DNA from: Nemertoderma westbladi
Taxonomy: Eukaryota; Xenacoelomorpha; Nemertodermatida; Nemertodermatidae
Assembly (NCBI GenBank): GCA_032718475.1
Contig: JAUCBJ010001201.1
Coordinates: 1-52,582 of the forward strand
DNA: 52,582 nucleotides
Direction: 5' to 3'
Within the stretch, counting starts at the first letter, position 1, and the number at the start of each line of letters is the position of its first letter. Shown here one piece after another: positions 28,588 to 41,412 of the stretch. The notes beneath the pieces are model-generated. The model saw only the letters and a program-made list of their open reading frames with translations. It did no database searches and was not told the DNA's origin. Position numbers and translations under genes: made by a program.

Positions 28588-29910
28588 CCAAAGTTTAATT
28601 CCTTCCAACCAAAGAAGGAATTAGTGTGTAGAATATTAGGAGAGTGGCCATGCAATGGGTACGACTTAGGATACATCATTCGTCCATCAATGGAAATAAT
28701 TCCCAACCGTGGTCTTTGCATTGCAATGTGCGAAGATCACACAACTTCAGAGAAGTCATATATTCAGTATTCACCCTCCTTGACATCCCGGTCACGGCGA
28801 TGCACTGCAGTACCTCGACAGATTCGCTACAGCAACTGTGGCTCCCAATATTGTGCGTGATGGTAAGGTGGGGCAGTTTACATGCAAGTTTCCCTGTTGT
28901 CAAAGAAATCGGAGGATACCACGGCATATCCTCCACTACATTGACAGCAGGACTTATACTCACTATCACAGATGAACGACTGCCTGAGGCTGAGCGACTG
29001 ACCCTGGACCAAAGACAAACCTGATATCCTATACACAACATTGAACCGACCAGAAATGGGGGAGGATTTTGTTAGATGGACTATACATGCAGATAAGTAT
29101 GATGAGGAGGGACTAATATGATGTATCAAGAGTGGCTCATATGTTCCCATGGATGAAGCTCTACATCAATGGGAGAATTTCTCATCCAAAGATAAAGGGA
29201 GTAAAACAAGCAAAACAAATTGCAGTCTGCCATTAGTACACACTGGAGTGAACTACTCCACATTCCTAATGCATCGCAAACCCTAACTTCCAAACCTATT
29301 CTAGAAAACATACTGCAAATTATAGGCCATTCCCCTACAACACATAGACTGCTACAAACTATAGCAGTTATCCTACCAGTGAATACAAATGAATACTGTG
29401 TTACATACTGTACTGAATTATAAACAAGTGAATGTACAGTGCAACAGAGAGGCTTCTAGACTGCAACATATCTGAATCAAGTAACACCACAGACTCTATT
29501 TCTCGTAAATCTGCAATGATTAATAGCAGATTTACGAAAAATAGAGTTAATAGAAGGTTTATCAACTTGAAGTACTGTCGGAGGTTCAAATGGGAGTAAT
29601 ATTGAACTATATACACATGATAATAATGCAAGGAGTTTTATGGTACAAATACAATTAGAACAACCGTAATCATAGATCCCGATAACATTATTGTGGATGG
29701 AAATGAGTACTATTTGCAGAGTGCCAGTAACTCAAATGGAACATTATTTGGATGGGGGAATTGTTTCAATCAATGAAGACGACATTGAGGGGATCTGTAA
29801 GTGATGTAGTTCATCATAAAGACACCAGTAGCCGATGCAATCCCACCAATAAAATTTATGATGTCCCTATTAAAGCGCATATAGAATCATACCAGCCTGA
29901 AATTGCTTAA

Positions 29911-30620
29911 GGGGGGGGTACACCATTTTGGTCCAAAATATGTCGAAATTTTTTTTATGGTCTATTGTAATGCACCATTGAATGGTGTTTCCAAATCTGA
30001 AAACCGCTATTTAATAGCTCTTTTAGTTTTCAAGTTATGTAAATTTCCATTTACGGAATTCTATTGAAATTACTATTACTATGTATAATGAAAGGTCGAT
30101 AATCTCCAAATATTTTTTTCATGAAATTGTCAACTTCAAAACCCTACTACTTCTACAATTTTTGTGTAATTAGTCTGAAACTTCCTGTGGGTGTCTAGAT
30201 AGCCACCCTGCATAAAAGTTTCAGGCAACTTTTCAAAATTTGTTGTTAATAAAATTTAATACTATTTATAAAAAACCTAAAAATTTGCATAAATTTGCAG
30301 CGCCACCTAGCGGTGCAGAATTATTTTAACAAAATTTCGCCTGATAGTTATGTTGCCCCATCTTTGATCTATCATATAAAAAAACTTTCATGTGATTAGG
30401 TTCAAAACTGTAAAAGCCTTAGGGTTTTAAGCGCATCCAAGTTTTTTTTTATATTAACTAGTATTAACTAATATTAAATAGCGAAAAAAAAAATTTTCTG
30501 ACCTGTCATGTAGAATAGCATCTTAGGCACCTATATGCCAAATTTTAGCCAAAATCAATCAATTTTGAAACGCTGAGAGTGATAAATCGAAGAGTTGTCC
30601 GAAAATGGTGTACCCCCCCC
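29911..30620. mobile_element. 710-bp TTAA-target non-autonomous DNA element
   Basis: Terminal inverted repeats of 19 bp, GGGGGGGGTACACCATTTT at the left and its exact reverse complement at the right, directly flanked by TTAA (29907-29910 and 30621-30624). The interior is AT-rich and non-coding. TTAA plus a purine start (GG) fits the Kolobok superfamily better than piggyBac, whose ends start CCC. It sits within the decayed transposase. Confidence 0.85.
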
Positions 30621-31439
30621 TTAATATCGTAATGAGCATGCGCCAAATAGACGTTACTTAGCTCCAGAATTTACTTTAGTTGCCCTCAATGATGATTAAA
30701 ATATGAATCACCCAGAACATCCTGTTGAATACCAAAAATACTGTCAAGTATTCAGATCTATCAATATATCATTCGCACAATTGGGATATGAAGAATGTAT
30801 TAAATGTGAAGCATATTCTCTACATGCATGTGAAACAACTGCAGCCACAATCTCTGAAGGATCAGTATGTGATGGCCATAAAGCCCATTGCTACCAGGTT
30901 GAATCAATGACCATAGTTTCTGCTGATTTACAGAAAATAATAATGTTGCCTGACTTGAGATGTTTAAAGATGTACAGTTCCTGTGGTGAATCACGGCATT
31001 TCACAAGTCTTTCGTTCCCCTCGGAAAGCACCGAATTAATGAGGATGTATTTTCGCCATTTGGCATGATGGAGAACATGGTTGAAATGATGAAGATATAG
31101 CTTCCACATTCTTTTATTTTATGAATACAGTGCGTGATAAGGAGTTGCTAAAGATTTGGTTGGACAATTGTGGCACCCAAAACAAAAATTACACGCTCTT
31201 CTCATGCCTTATAAGATTGATTCAATTCATGGGACAGGATGCGGTTGAATAATGTTATTACGAGCCACACCACTCTTCAATGTCGGCAGACCACCTGCAT
31301 AGACTTGTCAATAAAGAAATAAAGGCTATGAAGAAAGTTTACAACTTCCAAGACTTTGCTAAGTGTGTTAAGAAAGAAATCATAAATCAGAGGTGCTGAT
31401 TGTCAACCACAGTGATGTTCACAATTGTACCAATGAAAC

Positions 31440-31521
31440 TTCTACTTATAAACTTAACATATGTTGAGAAATGGGAATGTTTCTACTTATAAACTTAACA
31501 TATGTTGAGAAATGGGAATGT
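31440..31521. repeat. 41-bp tandem duplication
   Basis: Two perfect adjacent copies (31440-31480 and 31481-31521) starting TTCTACTTATAAACTTAACA. They lie in the decayed transposase. Confidence 0.9.
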
Positions 31522-31799
31522 TTCCGATATTCAAGTCGATCATAGCATTGTGATTTGAGAAAGGTTTCCGTTTGATGAAGTATAAGGTAAACTACAGTGA
31601 TGCTAATTGGATAGTAGCAGGTGATTTTATGAAGAGAAACACAGGCTTCCTAGTTCCCAATTTATTAAAGAAACCTAAAGGTGGTGTACCTGCTGACAGA
31701 CTTGAAGAATTAATTTGACTTCTAGGATCGATTACTCCTCCGAATAGAATGAAGTTCAAATGATTTAGGGCAAATAATTTAAATTATTCCTCCGAATGA

Positions 31800-34700
31800 G
31801 TTAGGGCGGATCTCCTGGCAAGGGGAGTCTGTTCTGAGCAGAGAGTAGAGTCTTTCGTAATTATGATTGTAAACAGTGATGCCCCCTCATATGGGTCCTT
31901 GGACTCTGTCCAATCAGCCAAGAAGGTGTATTACAGCACAGTATGCGAAGATAGAAGGTTCTCATTCACCCCCCTTGACAGAACCACTGACAGGGTGTGG
32001 TGCAAGGAAAATTACAGCTCCTGAAATACGTAATATACCAGCAGCATGCCTGTACCTGGCAGCAAGGGTACAGGGCATGACCCAGCAGATGAGCTGCAAC
32101 AGCCAATGGTGGGTCATGTGCGCCAGAGTAGATATGGGTGATGGGCCTCATATCTGTCTCCATTGCGACACCCACCCTGTGGAATGGCAAACCAGGGTGT
32201 GGTATTTGCCCCGAAAGCTGACTCGGCAAAAAAGCACCCCCCAACCCCCACTATGGATTACATTAGCAATGCGGAGGTCCGGCCACTAGAGGCCAGTGGA
32301 ATTACCGGACACAATCGGCCTCACAGGTGTCAGTTATCTCCTGACCGGCTGCCTGTCTCACCCCCTACTGGAGAGAGAGAAGCCAACAATTCTTTGAGTC
32401 CCTTTCCTGATGACCTTTCTGGCCCAAACCCCGGGTCCCCAGGGAGGCCAGATTGTGAGGGGGAGAGGGATTCTGGAGTTGGAGGCTACTCTCATGTTCC
32501 ACCCCGACCAACAAAGCCATTGGTGAATCTGAGGCAAGTCACAAGACTAGCCTCAGTAAACACCCTAACACTCGGGTCCCCAATGCGACAAGGTGAGCTG
32601 ACTGCCTTGGCAGATAAGCTTTCTCTTAGCGCAGTGGGTGTTCAAGAGCACCGAATGCAGACTGGACAGACTGATGAGGTTCTGATTAAGGACATGGGGG
32701 GTGGTTGGCGACTCGCCCTCGCGTCAGCAGATGATAGTGGCAATGGTGGAATTGGTCTATTGATGAATCCAACTGCACATGCAGCATTGGACAAAATAGA
32801 CCAAATCTCTAACCGCATCATCCGTTGCCACTTCTCATGTTCTGGAAGACTGGCTAAGAAGTTTCCTAAGGTGGTTCTGATTGTGTGCTACTCTCCAACT
32901 AGTGTTGCCCCTGTAGAGGAGGTGGAAAATTTCTACCACAATCTACAAGCAGCTACTGATGTAGAGTGGATCAGCATGCATTCTTAACATTCCTGGGAGA
33001 CTTTAATGCAAGTCTGCATCAATCACCTACATCGCCCTGGGTCTATAGCAATAGTGTTAACCGAAATTCTGTCCATCTTCAGGATTTTATCTCTGGAAAT
33101 GGATTGTTTTCGGCTGGAACCCAGTTCAAGAAGCGAACTGGAAAGCTATGGACTCATAGTGGACCCAGTGGTCACAAGTCCCAGATAGACCATATTCTGT
33201 TTCGTAGGAAATACAGGAGCTCTATACAAGACTAATGCATTTACACTTCGATCCTTCTCCAGTGATCACCGCCTTATTGTGGCCAAGGTAAGACTTAGTC
33301 TGCGTGCTAGCAGAACAACGAAATCTGCCTTGCCGCGGCATGACTGGTCCTCTCTGTTGCAACAGCCAAGTGTGAGACCCAGCTTCACACTACAGCTGAG
33401 CAACAGGTATGAGGTTCTTGCTTCTGAGGCGGCAGATCACTGTGAGGGCTATACTGCCTTTACAGAAGCAGTTAAGTTAGCAGCTGCAGAAACAGTTCCT
33501 GTATACCCTCGAAACAGGAAAAGGGCCCCCTGGACTGACAACAAAATTCAGAAGTGCCGAAATGACCTTCATAAGGCGCAGAAAGAGTCCCGACTCAAAC
33601 AGCCTACAGCGGCCAAGAATGCAGTTAAGACTGCATCTAGGTCCCTGAACAGGCAGTACTCTGTTAATCTACAGGAGCTAATAAACCAACAGGTTGATGC
33701 CATCAATGATGCTGACAACAGCAGGCAATCATCCCAGGCATGGAAATCGATCAATTTGCTTACTGGGCGGAAAAGCCAACCAACCACCAAGGTTAAGGCT
33801 GAATCACCAGCCGATCGCCTCAATGGTTGGAAAGCCCACTTTGAAAAGCTCCTCAATAATGACAGGGTATTGCCTGATAACTTTATAGAAGTAAAAGTGT
33901 CTGAGTCTGTACTCCCAGATATTCCCATTGGCGATATCTCCTTTGCAGAAGTGAAGGCTGCTGCAAATAGCATTAAGACCAATCGTGCCAGTGGAGTAGA
34001 TGGTGTTCCCCCTGAGGTCTTTAAAATACCTGAGTGTTTAAAGCTCATCTATCCCATCATAGTAGACATGTACCGAACAACAAGAGTCCCACAAGAAATG
34101 AAAACAAATAAGTTGGTGCCAGTTCCCAAGAAGGGCAACCTAACACTCTATGGTTCTTTTCGGGGAATCTCATTGATCTCGATTGCTGCAAAGCTATACA
34201 ATAGGATTCTATTAAATCGCATCAGGGATCCCATTGAGAGACTGCTCCGTGGAAATCAGAATGGGTTCCGTAAAGGTCGTGGGACCATGGAGCCCATTTT
34301 GGCACTTAGAAGTATAATTGAAGAATTATCAAAAAAGAAAGACAGGCATCTGGCTGTTATCTTTGTTGACTTCTTCAAGGCCTTTGATTCAGTCTCTCGC
34401 TCACGTATGTTCGGCATACTTTCATTATATGGGATTCCTGATGAAATTATTGCAGCAATCAGATCAGTATACGATGGTTCGACAACATTTGTGTCTACTG
34501 TTGACGGTGACACAGAACCATTTGAAGTGTTATGGGGCGTCCTCCAAGGAGACACACTTGCACCATTCTTGTTCATTATTGTGGTTGACTATGTTCTACG
34601 CATGTCCTTAGATCATCATAATGATGATGGGGTGATGATAACTCCACCTACTGGCTCCAGAAGTCGAGGAAATCCTGCCAAGTACCTAACTGATCTAGAC

Positions 34701-35523
34701 TTTGCTGATGACTTAGGAGTACTCTCAGAATCATTAGAGGGAGCCCAACGGCTCCTCAGCTCATTAGAAATGCTGCTTCTAGTGTTGGTCTTTTTATTAA
34801 CTCCAGAAAGACCAAAATTTTGACAGTTAACTTTGAAAGTCCTCAGCAAGTCTCTGATCGGATGAGCATAAGCTCAAAGAATGGTATGCTTGAGCATGTG
34901 GACGACTTCTGTTACCTGGGATCATGGATCCAGAAGTCAGGTGAGGACCTCGAATACGTAAGGGAAAGGCATGGGCAGCCTTGAATAGGCTTTCCAGGAT
35001 TTGGAAGTCACCGAGAATTAATCGGAAACTTAAGGTCCGATTATTTAGAGCAGCAGTAGTTCCAGTACTCCTCTACGGGAGTCCATGCTGGGCTCTAATT
35101 GCTGAGGACACCCAATCTCTGGATGGCACATTCACAAGAATGCTATGCCGGGTTCATTGTGTCAAGTACAATGCACACATCTCCAACCAGACACTATATA
35201 ACATTGGAGGTGTCTCATTGGTTCCCCCAAGCTTGACACTAGAACAAAATCGCCTCCGCTTTGCAGGACATTGCTTTCGCCGTGAGGACCTGCCAGTGCA
35301 TAATCTTGTACTTTGGCAGCCTCATGGAGTGAATAAGCATGGTGGACAGCCCATGACTTTCTTGAGACGCATCTTAAAGGACACTGGCCTTGAAGATGCG
35401 GATGATCTAGCAAATGTCATGGGTGATAGGGAGTTGTGGCGGTGCAATTTTGTTGACAAGCCGGCACAGCATTCTTAAAAATGCAGCTGCAATGCAGCAT
35501 GCCGATCCTAGTAGTAGTAGCAC
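31800..35523 (+). pseudogene. APE-type LINE, near full length but frameshifted
   Basis: Leader and possible N-terminal part from about 31800. Endonuclease at 32520-33230 in two frames (AVGVQEHRMQTG, LGDFNASLHQS, GHKSQIDHILF). RT at 33279-34823 (NRASGVDGVPPEVFK, PVPKKGN, FVDFFKAFDSV, GVLQGDTLAPFLF, LDFADD). A C-terminal part at 34981-35478 (PVLLYGSPCWAL, RLRFAGHC). Frame breaks near 32980, 33235 and 34823 make it inactive. The 3' end has a (TAG)n tail at about 35506-35516, as does the minus-strand LINE at 41413. The fragment at 173-740 is the same family. The exact clade is unclear to me. Confidence 0.85.
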
Positions 35524-35607
35524 CAGCACCTGTTCAAACAGAGGAATTGTCTGATAACCCTATAAAAGTACCCACTTTAATGCAAGCTGGGAGGAAATAT
35601 TATGTAA

Positions 35608-35813
35608 GAAAACCTGTCTCATTTGGATGACTGCTTGAAAACCTGTCTCATTTGGATGACAGCTTGAAAACCTGTCTCATTTGGATGACTGCTTGAAAAC
35701 CTGTCTCATTTATTTGGATGACTGCTTGAAAACCTGTCTCATTTGGATGACTGCTTGAAAACCTGTCTCATTTGGATGATTGCTTGAAAACCTGTCTCAT
35801 TTGGATGACTGCT
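35608..35813. repeat. 29-bp tandem repeat, about 7 copies
   Basis: Unit GAAAACCTGTCTCATTTGGA plus TGACTGCTT. The fourth copy has a 4-bp expansion (ATTTATTTGG). Non-coding. Confidence 0.92.
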
Positions 35814-36068
35814 TTCGAATAGCGCTGCAGATAATAATCTTCATAAACGTCTTTATCTTCATAAACTTCATTTATTCGGTGTTTCAAGAAAATCAAGAAA
35901 ACCCAGGAAAATTCAGTATTATTAATTGCATGATTTTCATTTACCCCCTGTATGTTGAATTTTGTTGTAATTTGTTCGGTGTTTCTATAATTATATATAT
36001 ATATCCCAGGAATAGTCATTATTATATTAATTTCTCGATTTTCATTTATTGAATATGAGTAATTATAT
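35814..36068. other. No gene seen
   Basis: AT-rich spacer between two minisatellites with a short (AT)n patch near 35990-36005. Confidence 0.6.
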
Positions 36069-37815
36069 GAGTACAATGTAGTGGTTGTAATAACTCATTT
36101 AAATTAATTGAGTACAATGCCGTGGTTGTAATAACTCATTTTAATTAATTGAGTACAATGCCGTGGTTGTAATAACTCATTTAATTTAATTGAGCACAAT
36201 ACCGTAGTTGTAATAACTCATTTAATTTAATTGAGCACAATACCGTAGTTGTAATAACTCATTTAATTTAATTGAGCACAATACCGTAGTTGTAATAACT
36301 CATTTAATTTAATTGAGCACAATACCGTAGTTGTAATAACTCATTTAATTTAATTGAGCACAATGCTGTGGTTGTAATAACTCATTTAATTTAATTGAGT
36401 ACAATGCCGTGATTGTAATAACTATTTTAATTTAATTGAGTACAATGATGTGGTTGTAATAACTCATTTAATTTAATTGAGTACAATGCCGTGATTGTAA
36501 TAACTATTCTAATTTAATTGAGTACAATGATGTGGTTGTAATAACTCATTTAATTTAATTGAGCACAATGCTGTGGTTGTAATAACTCATTTAATTTAAT
36601 TGAGTACAATGCCGTGATTGTAATAACTATTTTAATTTAATTGAGTACAATGATGTGGTTGTAATAACTCATTTAATTTAATTGAGTACAATGCCGTGAT
36701 TGTAATAACTATTCTAATTTAATTGAGTACAATGTAGTGGTTGTAATAACTCATTTAATTTAATTGAGCACAATACCGTAGTTGTAATAACTCATTTAAT
36801 TTAATTGAGCACAATACCGTAGTTGTAATAACTCATTTAATTTAATTGAGCACAATGCTGTGGTTGTAATAACTCATTTAATTTAATTGAGTACAATGTC
36901 GTGATTGTAATAACTATTCTAATTTAATTGAGTACAATGTAGTGGTTGTAATAACTCATTTAATTTAATTGAGCACAATACCGTAGTTGTAATAACTCAT
37001 TTAATTTAATTGAGCACAATACCGTAGTTGTAATAACTCATTTAATTTAATTGAGCACAATGCTGTGGTTGTAATAACTCATTTAATTTAATTGAGTACA
37101 ATGCCGTGATTGTAATAACTATTTTAATTTAATTGAGTACAATGATGTGGTTGTAATAACTCATTTAATTTAATTGAGTACAATGCCGTGATTGTAATAA
37201 CTATTCTAATTTAATTGAGTACAATGATGTGGTTGTAATAACTCATTTAATTTAATTGAGCACAATGCTGTGGTTGTAATAACTCATTTAATTTAATTGA
37301 GTACAATGCCGTGATTGTAATAACTATTTTAATTTAATTGAGTACAATGATGTGGTTGTAATAACTCATTTAATTTAATTGAGTACAATGCCGTGATTGT
37401 AATAACTATTCTAATTTAATTGAGTACAATGATGTGGTTGTAATAACTCATTTAATTTAATTGAGCACAATACCGTAGTTGTAATAACTCATTTAATTTA
37501 ATTGAGCACAATGCTGTGGTTGTAATAACTCATTTAATTTAATTGAGTACAATGCCGTGATTGTAATAACTATTTTAATTTAATTGAGTACAATGATGTG
37601 GTTGTAATAACTCATTTAATTTAATTGAGCACAATGCTGTGGTTGTAATAACTCATTTAATTTAATTGAGTACAATGCCGTGATTGTAATAACTATTTTA
37701 ATTTAATTGAGTACAATGTAGTGGTTGTAATAACTCATTTAATTTAATTGAGTACAATACCGTAGTTGTAATAACTCATTTTAATTAATTGAGTACAATG
37801 CCATGGTTGTTATAA
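36069..37815. repeat. 41-bp minisatellite, about 43 copies, with higher-order order
   Basis: 1,747 bp of a 41-bp unit whose constant part is TTGTAATAACTCATTTAATT. Units fall into about five variant types by the bases after GAGYACAAT (ACCGTAG, GCTGTGG, GCCGTGA, GATGTGG, GTAGTGG). The types follow a repeated order and not a random one. No coding capacity. The unit is about 70% A+T. Confidence 0.95.
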
Positions 37816-38055
37816 CCACAATAAAATAATACAGGTACTAATAATAATAATAATCGTTTTATATTCATCATAAATGACATAGCCTACATAATTATAGCAC
37901 ATTTAGTAAAAAATTGATATTGTTGTACCTGATACTGCTTACTTAAAAATATATAGAGTCAATAAAATCACAATATTATCATCATCAATTCACATAGACT
38001 TGTTAATAAAAACGTGAAATATATTATCCAACAAAATACGTCAATTTGTTTAAAA
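37816..38055. other. No gene seen
   Basis: AT-rich spacer with a short (AAT)n patch at about 37840-37855. Confidence 0.6.
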
Positions 38056-39600
38056 ATAAATAAATAAATAACTAATTACAGACGGAGGCTGTTATACGTT
38101 TTAAAAAGCATTGATTGAGGCAGCAAACAGAATGTACAAGTGACAAAATTGAGTTATTAGAATTCCTGACTCTAAAAAACAGACTATGTAAGGCAAAGCG
38201 ATGAATATGATTAATTGAATTAATCCTAAGTGACATAACATATAACTGGCACTGAGATGAGTGTCTGTAATACTCTCATACAATTTAAAACCAAATAACT
38301 TCCTAACCGATTTATTTAGTGCTATACAAAGTTTATTAAACACGTTACGTGTGTAGTAACCGTCAGCCCAGAGGGCATTACAATAAACAGATGAACAATA
38401 ACTAGAAAAGAGTTGTATTTTTACATTATCGGAGCACCCACTGAACTTACGAATTAATTGGTTTGCACGCGAATAAAACTTCCTTGTCTGGGCCTTGATG
38501 TCCTCGTCATCACAAAAGTCACTTGTTATTATATGTCCAAGGTACTTAAACTTTTGAACTACTTCTAAGACCTTACCATCTAATATGAAAATCCTGCCTT
38601 CCCCAAAGCCACTGCGAGTTTTGCTGCATATAATAAGACACTTCGACTTTTTAGGATTAAAGCTAATGAAGTTGATGTGTGCAAATTTCATACAGATATC
38701 TAACAGAAGCTGTAAGGAAGTAGGAGTCGTTGTAATTAAAACCAGATCGTTAGCATAGTAAAGGTGATTGACACAAGTACCGTCAAAGGAACATCCTACC
38801 TCAGTATTGGTGAGGTCAATACTCAACCGGTCGATGAAAATGTTAAATAATTTCGGGCTTAATATGCTACCTTGCCGCACCCCGTTACTGCACATAAATT
38901 GTTGAGACAAGGTACCAGACCATCTAACGTGCATTGATTGGTTTGTGTACCAAAACACGAGAACACGCAATAAAAATATGGGTATACCACGTTCAAATAA
39001 TCGCAAGAATAGAATATTATGGTCTACCGAATCAAAGGCTTTTGACGCATCGAGGAACGTTATATAAACATTAGAACCATTGAGCAAATAATAATTGATG
39101 ATTTCTTTTAGAGTATAACTACATAACTCTGTACCTAATTTCTTCTTAAATCCAAACTGCGCATCGGTTGTATATAAATAATGATCAATACGACTTAAAA
39201 TAATTAGCTCATATAATTTGCTAATAATAGACGAAAGCGAAATGGGACGATAATTTCCTTTATCGGATATATCGCCTGACTTGTCCTTAACTATAGGATT
39301 TAGTACAGTAGTTATCATTGACGATGGTAAAAAACCATGAACGTTAAAAGCAGTAAATAGCAGCGATAGTAGGCCGTGTAAATATTGGTTCGATAAAATT
39401 ATGTGTTCTGCAAAGATACCATCTTTGCCACATGCTTTATGTTCCTTTAGATTAGTCATTGCACTGAGTAATTCACTTACATTAAAAATCATTTCATTAT
39501 TAAATTCAAGATCCGTAAAAAAGTTAAAAATATGAGAAATATCTGCACCGGAGTGGTTTGAGTTAAAAATATCAGAAAAATGATCCTTCCACTACTAACT
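38056..39600 (-). pseudogene. 5'-truncated APE-type LINE, RT domain with mutated active site
   Basis: The frame 39492-38101 (463 codons) is an RT with typical blocks: NPIVKDKSGDISDKGNYRPI, FLDASKAFDSVDHN, NGVRQGSILSPKLF. The catalytic YADD is YAND (codon AAC in place of GAC), so the first catalytic aspartate is lost. The endonuclease and ORF1 are absent because the copy is truncated near 39600. The 3' end carries a (TTTA)n tail at about 38056-38072. It is related to the intact LINE at 47567-52582. Confidence 0.85.
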
Positions 39601-39733
39601 ATTACTAGTACTAACTATTTACAGTAGCAGTGTGGAAAGACATGATGCTGGCTGCCATCGAATTGTAAAGAAATTCGGCATTCACATTTCTAATGCCGGT
39701 ACTCTCATCTTGAGCAGAGGCATAAAGCTTTAA

Positions 39734-41159
39734 CCCTATTACCACTGGGGTGTTTTGACCATTAGCACCACTGGGGGGGGGGGGGGGGGCGATTCGGCCC
39801 ACCCACTATATTTTTGTAGTCGTCCAATGAAATCCTACAAAATTTGGGCTGTTGGTGAAACAACTATAAATGAACACTACCAAACCTTAAAAAGTTAAAA
39901 TTTCATCAGCAGGGACTCATAATTTTGATGAAAAATAAAAGTAGTCCCAGGACAAAATTACAAAATTTTTCGTTTTCTAAAAACTAATAGTGTGGCAGTG
40001 TTGGCTAGATTTAGTAGGTTTTTCAAGACGCTGAATCGAATGTGATTATATTCCACTTCCAAAAATTGAAGTGGATGCTATTTTTCATGCACCTAAGAAG
40101 TGGGCGTGGCACTTCAAATTTTGAAAAATTAGATATTCAGAAAATTGCCCTACTTTTTTTATTTCAACGCATCATTATGGGTTTTCTGGGCCGCTGAATC
40201 GATTGAAAGTAATATAGAATCCTGAAAACTGAGTGGTTCGCCATTTTTGGTGCACCAAAATTTGGGCGTGGCACTTCAAATTTTGAAAAATATGAGATTC
40301 GGAAAATAAACCAAAATTGAAATTTTAACGAATTTATATAGGTTTTCCAGACCGCTGAATCGATTGAAAGTAATATAGAAGCCTGAAGACTTAGAAGTTA
40401 GCCATTTTTTGAAATCAAAACTTTGGTGTTTTTTCCGAATAAAGTAATTTTGAAAATTTGAAGTGCCACGCCCTAATTTTGGTGCACCGAAAATTTCGTA
40501 CACAACGGATTTGAGGCTTCTATATTACTTTCAATCGATTCAGCGCTCCAGAAAACCTATAAAATTAATTTGAAATCAAAACTTTAGTGAATTTTCCGAA
40601 TCTCGTATTTTTCAAAATTTGAAGTGCCACGCCCTAATTTTGGTGCACCAAAAATGGCGAACCACTAAGTCTTCAGGCTTCTATATTACTTTCAATCGAT
40701 GCAGCGCTCCAGAAAACCTCTAAAAATGCTTTGCAAATCAAAACTTTAGTGTATTTTCAGAATCTCGTATTTTTCAAAATTTAAAGTGCCACGCCCTAAT
40801 TTTGGTGCTCCAAAAATGACGTACCACTACACTTACATACTTGTATAGAGCATTAGAGTGATCCAAACCAATAAAAATAAATAAAAATAGCCCAAACATA
40901 AATAATTACTAAATCACGAATGACTTTGTAAAATTCGAAAATTTCAAAAAATTTGGTGCTGGAGACCAAATTTTGAGGTGGCACCCACATCGAAAAGTAG
41001 AAATCCAATTGCAACGGCGTTTTTTGCAAAAGATGCGGCATTAAATTTGGCTAATTCTCACAAAAAATTGGGCCGGTACGTAATGTGGTTGCATAGTTAC
41101 AGCAACTAAAAACTAGGAAGGGGCCGATTCGGCCCCCCCCCCCCCCAGTGGTAATAGGG
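39734..41159. mobile_element. 1.43-kb TTAA-target non-autonomous element with foldback core
   Basis: Starts CCCTATTACCACTGGGG after TTAA (39730-39733) and ends CCCCAGTGGTAATAGGG before TTAA (41160-41163). Inside both ends lies a long G or C run and then GATTCGGCCC. The left end has an internal duplication of ACCACTGGGG. CCC...GGG ends at TTAA fit piggyBac. No transposase is encoded. The interior (40040-40830) is a set of inverted repeats. Confidence 0.88.
40040..40830. repeat. Inverted and direct ~160-bp repeats in the TTAA element
   Basis: A block containing GGGCGTGGCACTTCAAATTT and AATCGATTGAAAGTAATATA occurs about twice in one orientation (to about 40430) and two to three times in the reverse orientation (from about 40440). 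The best pair, 40182-40305 with 40599-40726, matches over about 120 bp. The whole can fold into a large cruciform or hairpin. Confidence 0.85.
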
Positions 41160-41412
41160 TTAACGAAATGGACTTAATATAATCAAAAAATTGAAACATA
41201 AATGGTCAACACATTATAACTTAATATATTTAACGCATAGAAATTCAGTTAGAAATAATTTATAAAATGCGAATTCATGCATTCAAATTATTTACAATAA
41301 ACATGAAACCTCAATAATAAAAATATAATAAACCAAAACAAATATTTCCATAAACAAAGTGATTTAACTGTGTAAGTTAATAAATAATCATTGCAAACTT
41401 GTCTTACTATGT

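Larger units (their letters stand above)
28593..31750 (+). pseudogene. Decayed transposase-like gene, interrupted by a TTAA element
   Basis: Coding remnants in all three frames with many stops. The clearest are at 30703-31068 (HPEHPVEYQKYCQVFRSINI, then LGYEECIKCEAYSLHACE and VSADLQKIIMLPDLR) and 31150-31400 (WLDNCGTQNKNYTLFSCLIR, then PHHSSMSADHLHR). The DNC...QNKN and H-rich pattern recalls a widespread family of uncharacterised, probably DDE-type transposase proteins in invertebrates. I infer this from memory of the pattern and cannot test it. 28593-29800 has weaker remnants. The gene is split at 29907-30624 by a TTAA element, and its upstream piece is at 4850-4994 across the BEL insertion. 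Confidence 0.55.

Noticed and set aside
36069-37815. CRISPR-like array because of regular repeats
   Set aside because: Units are contiguous with no unique spacers, and the setting is an animal genome.
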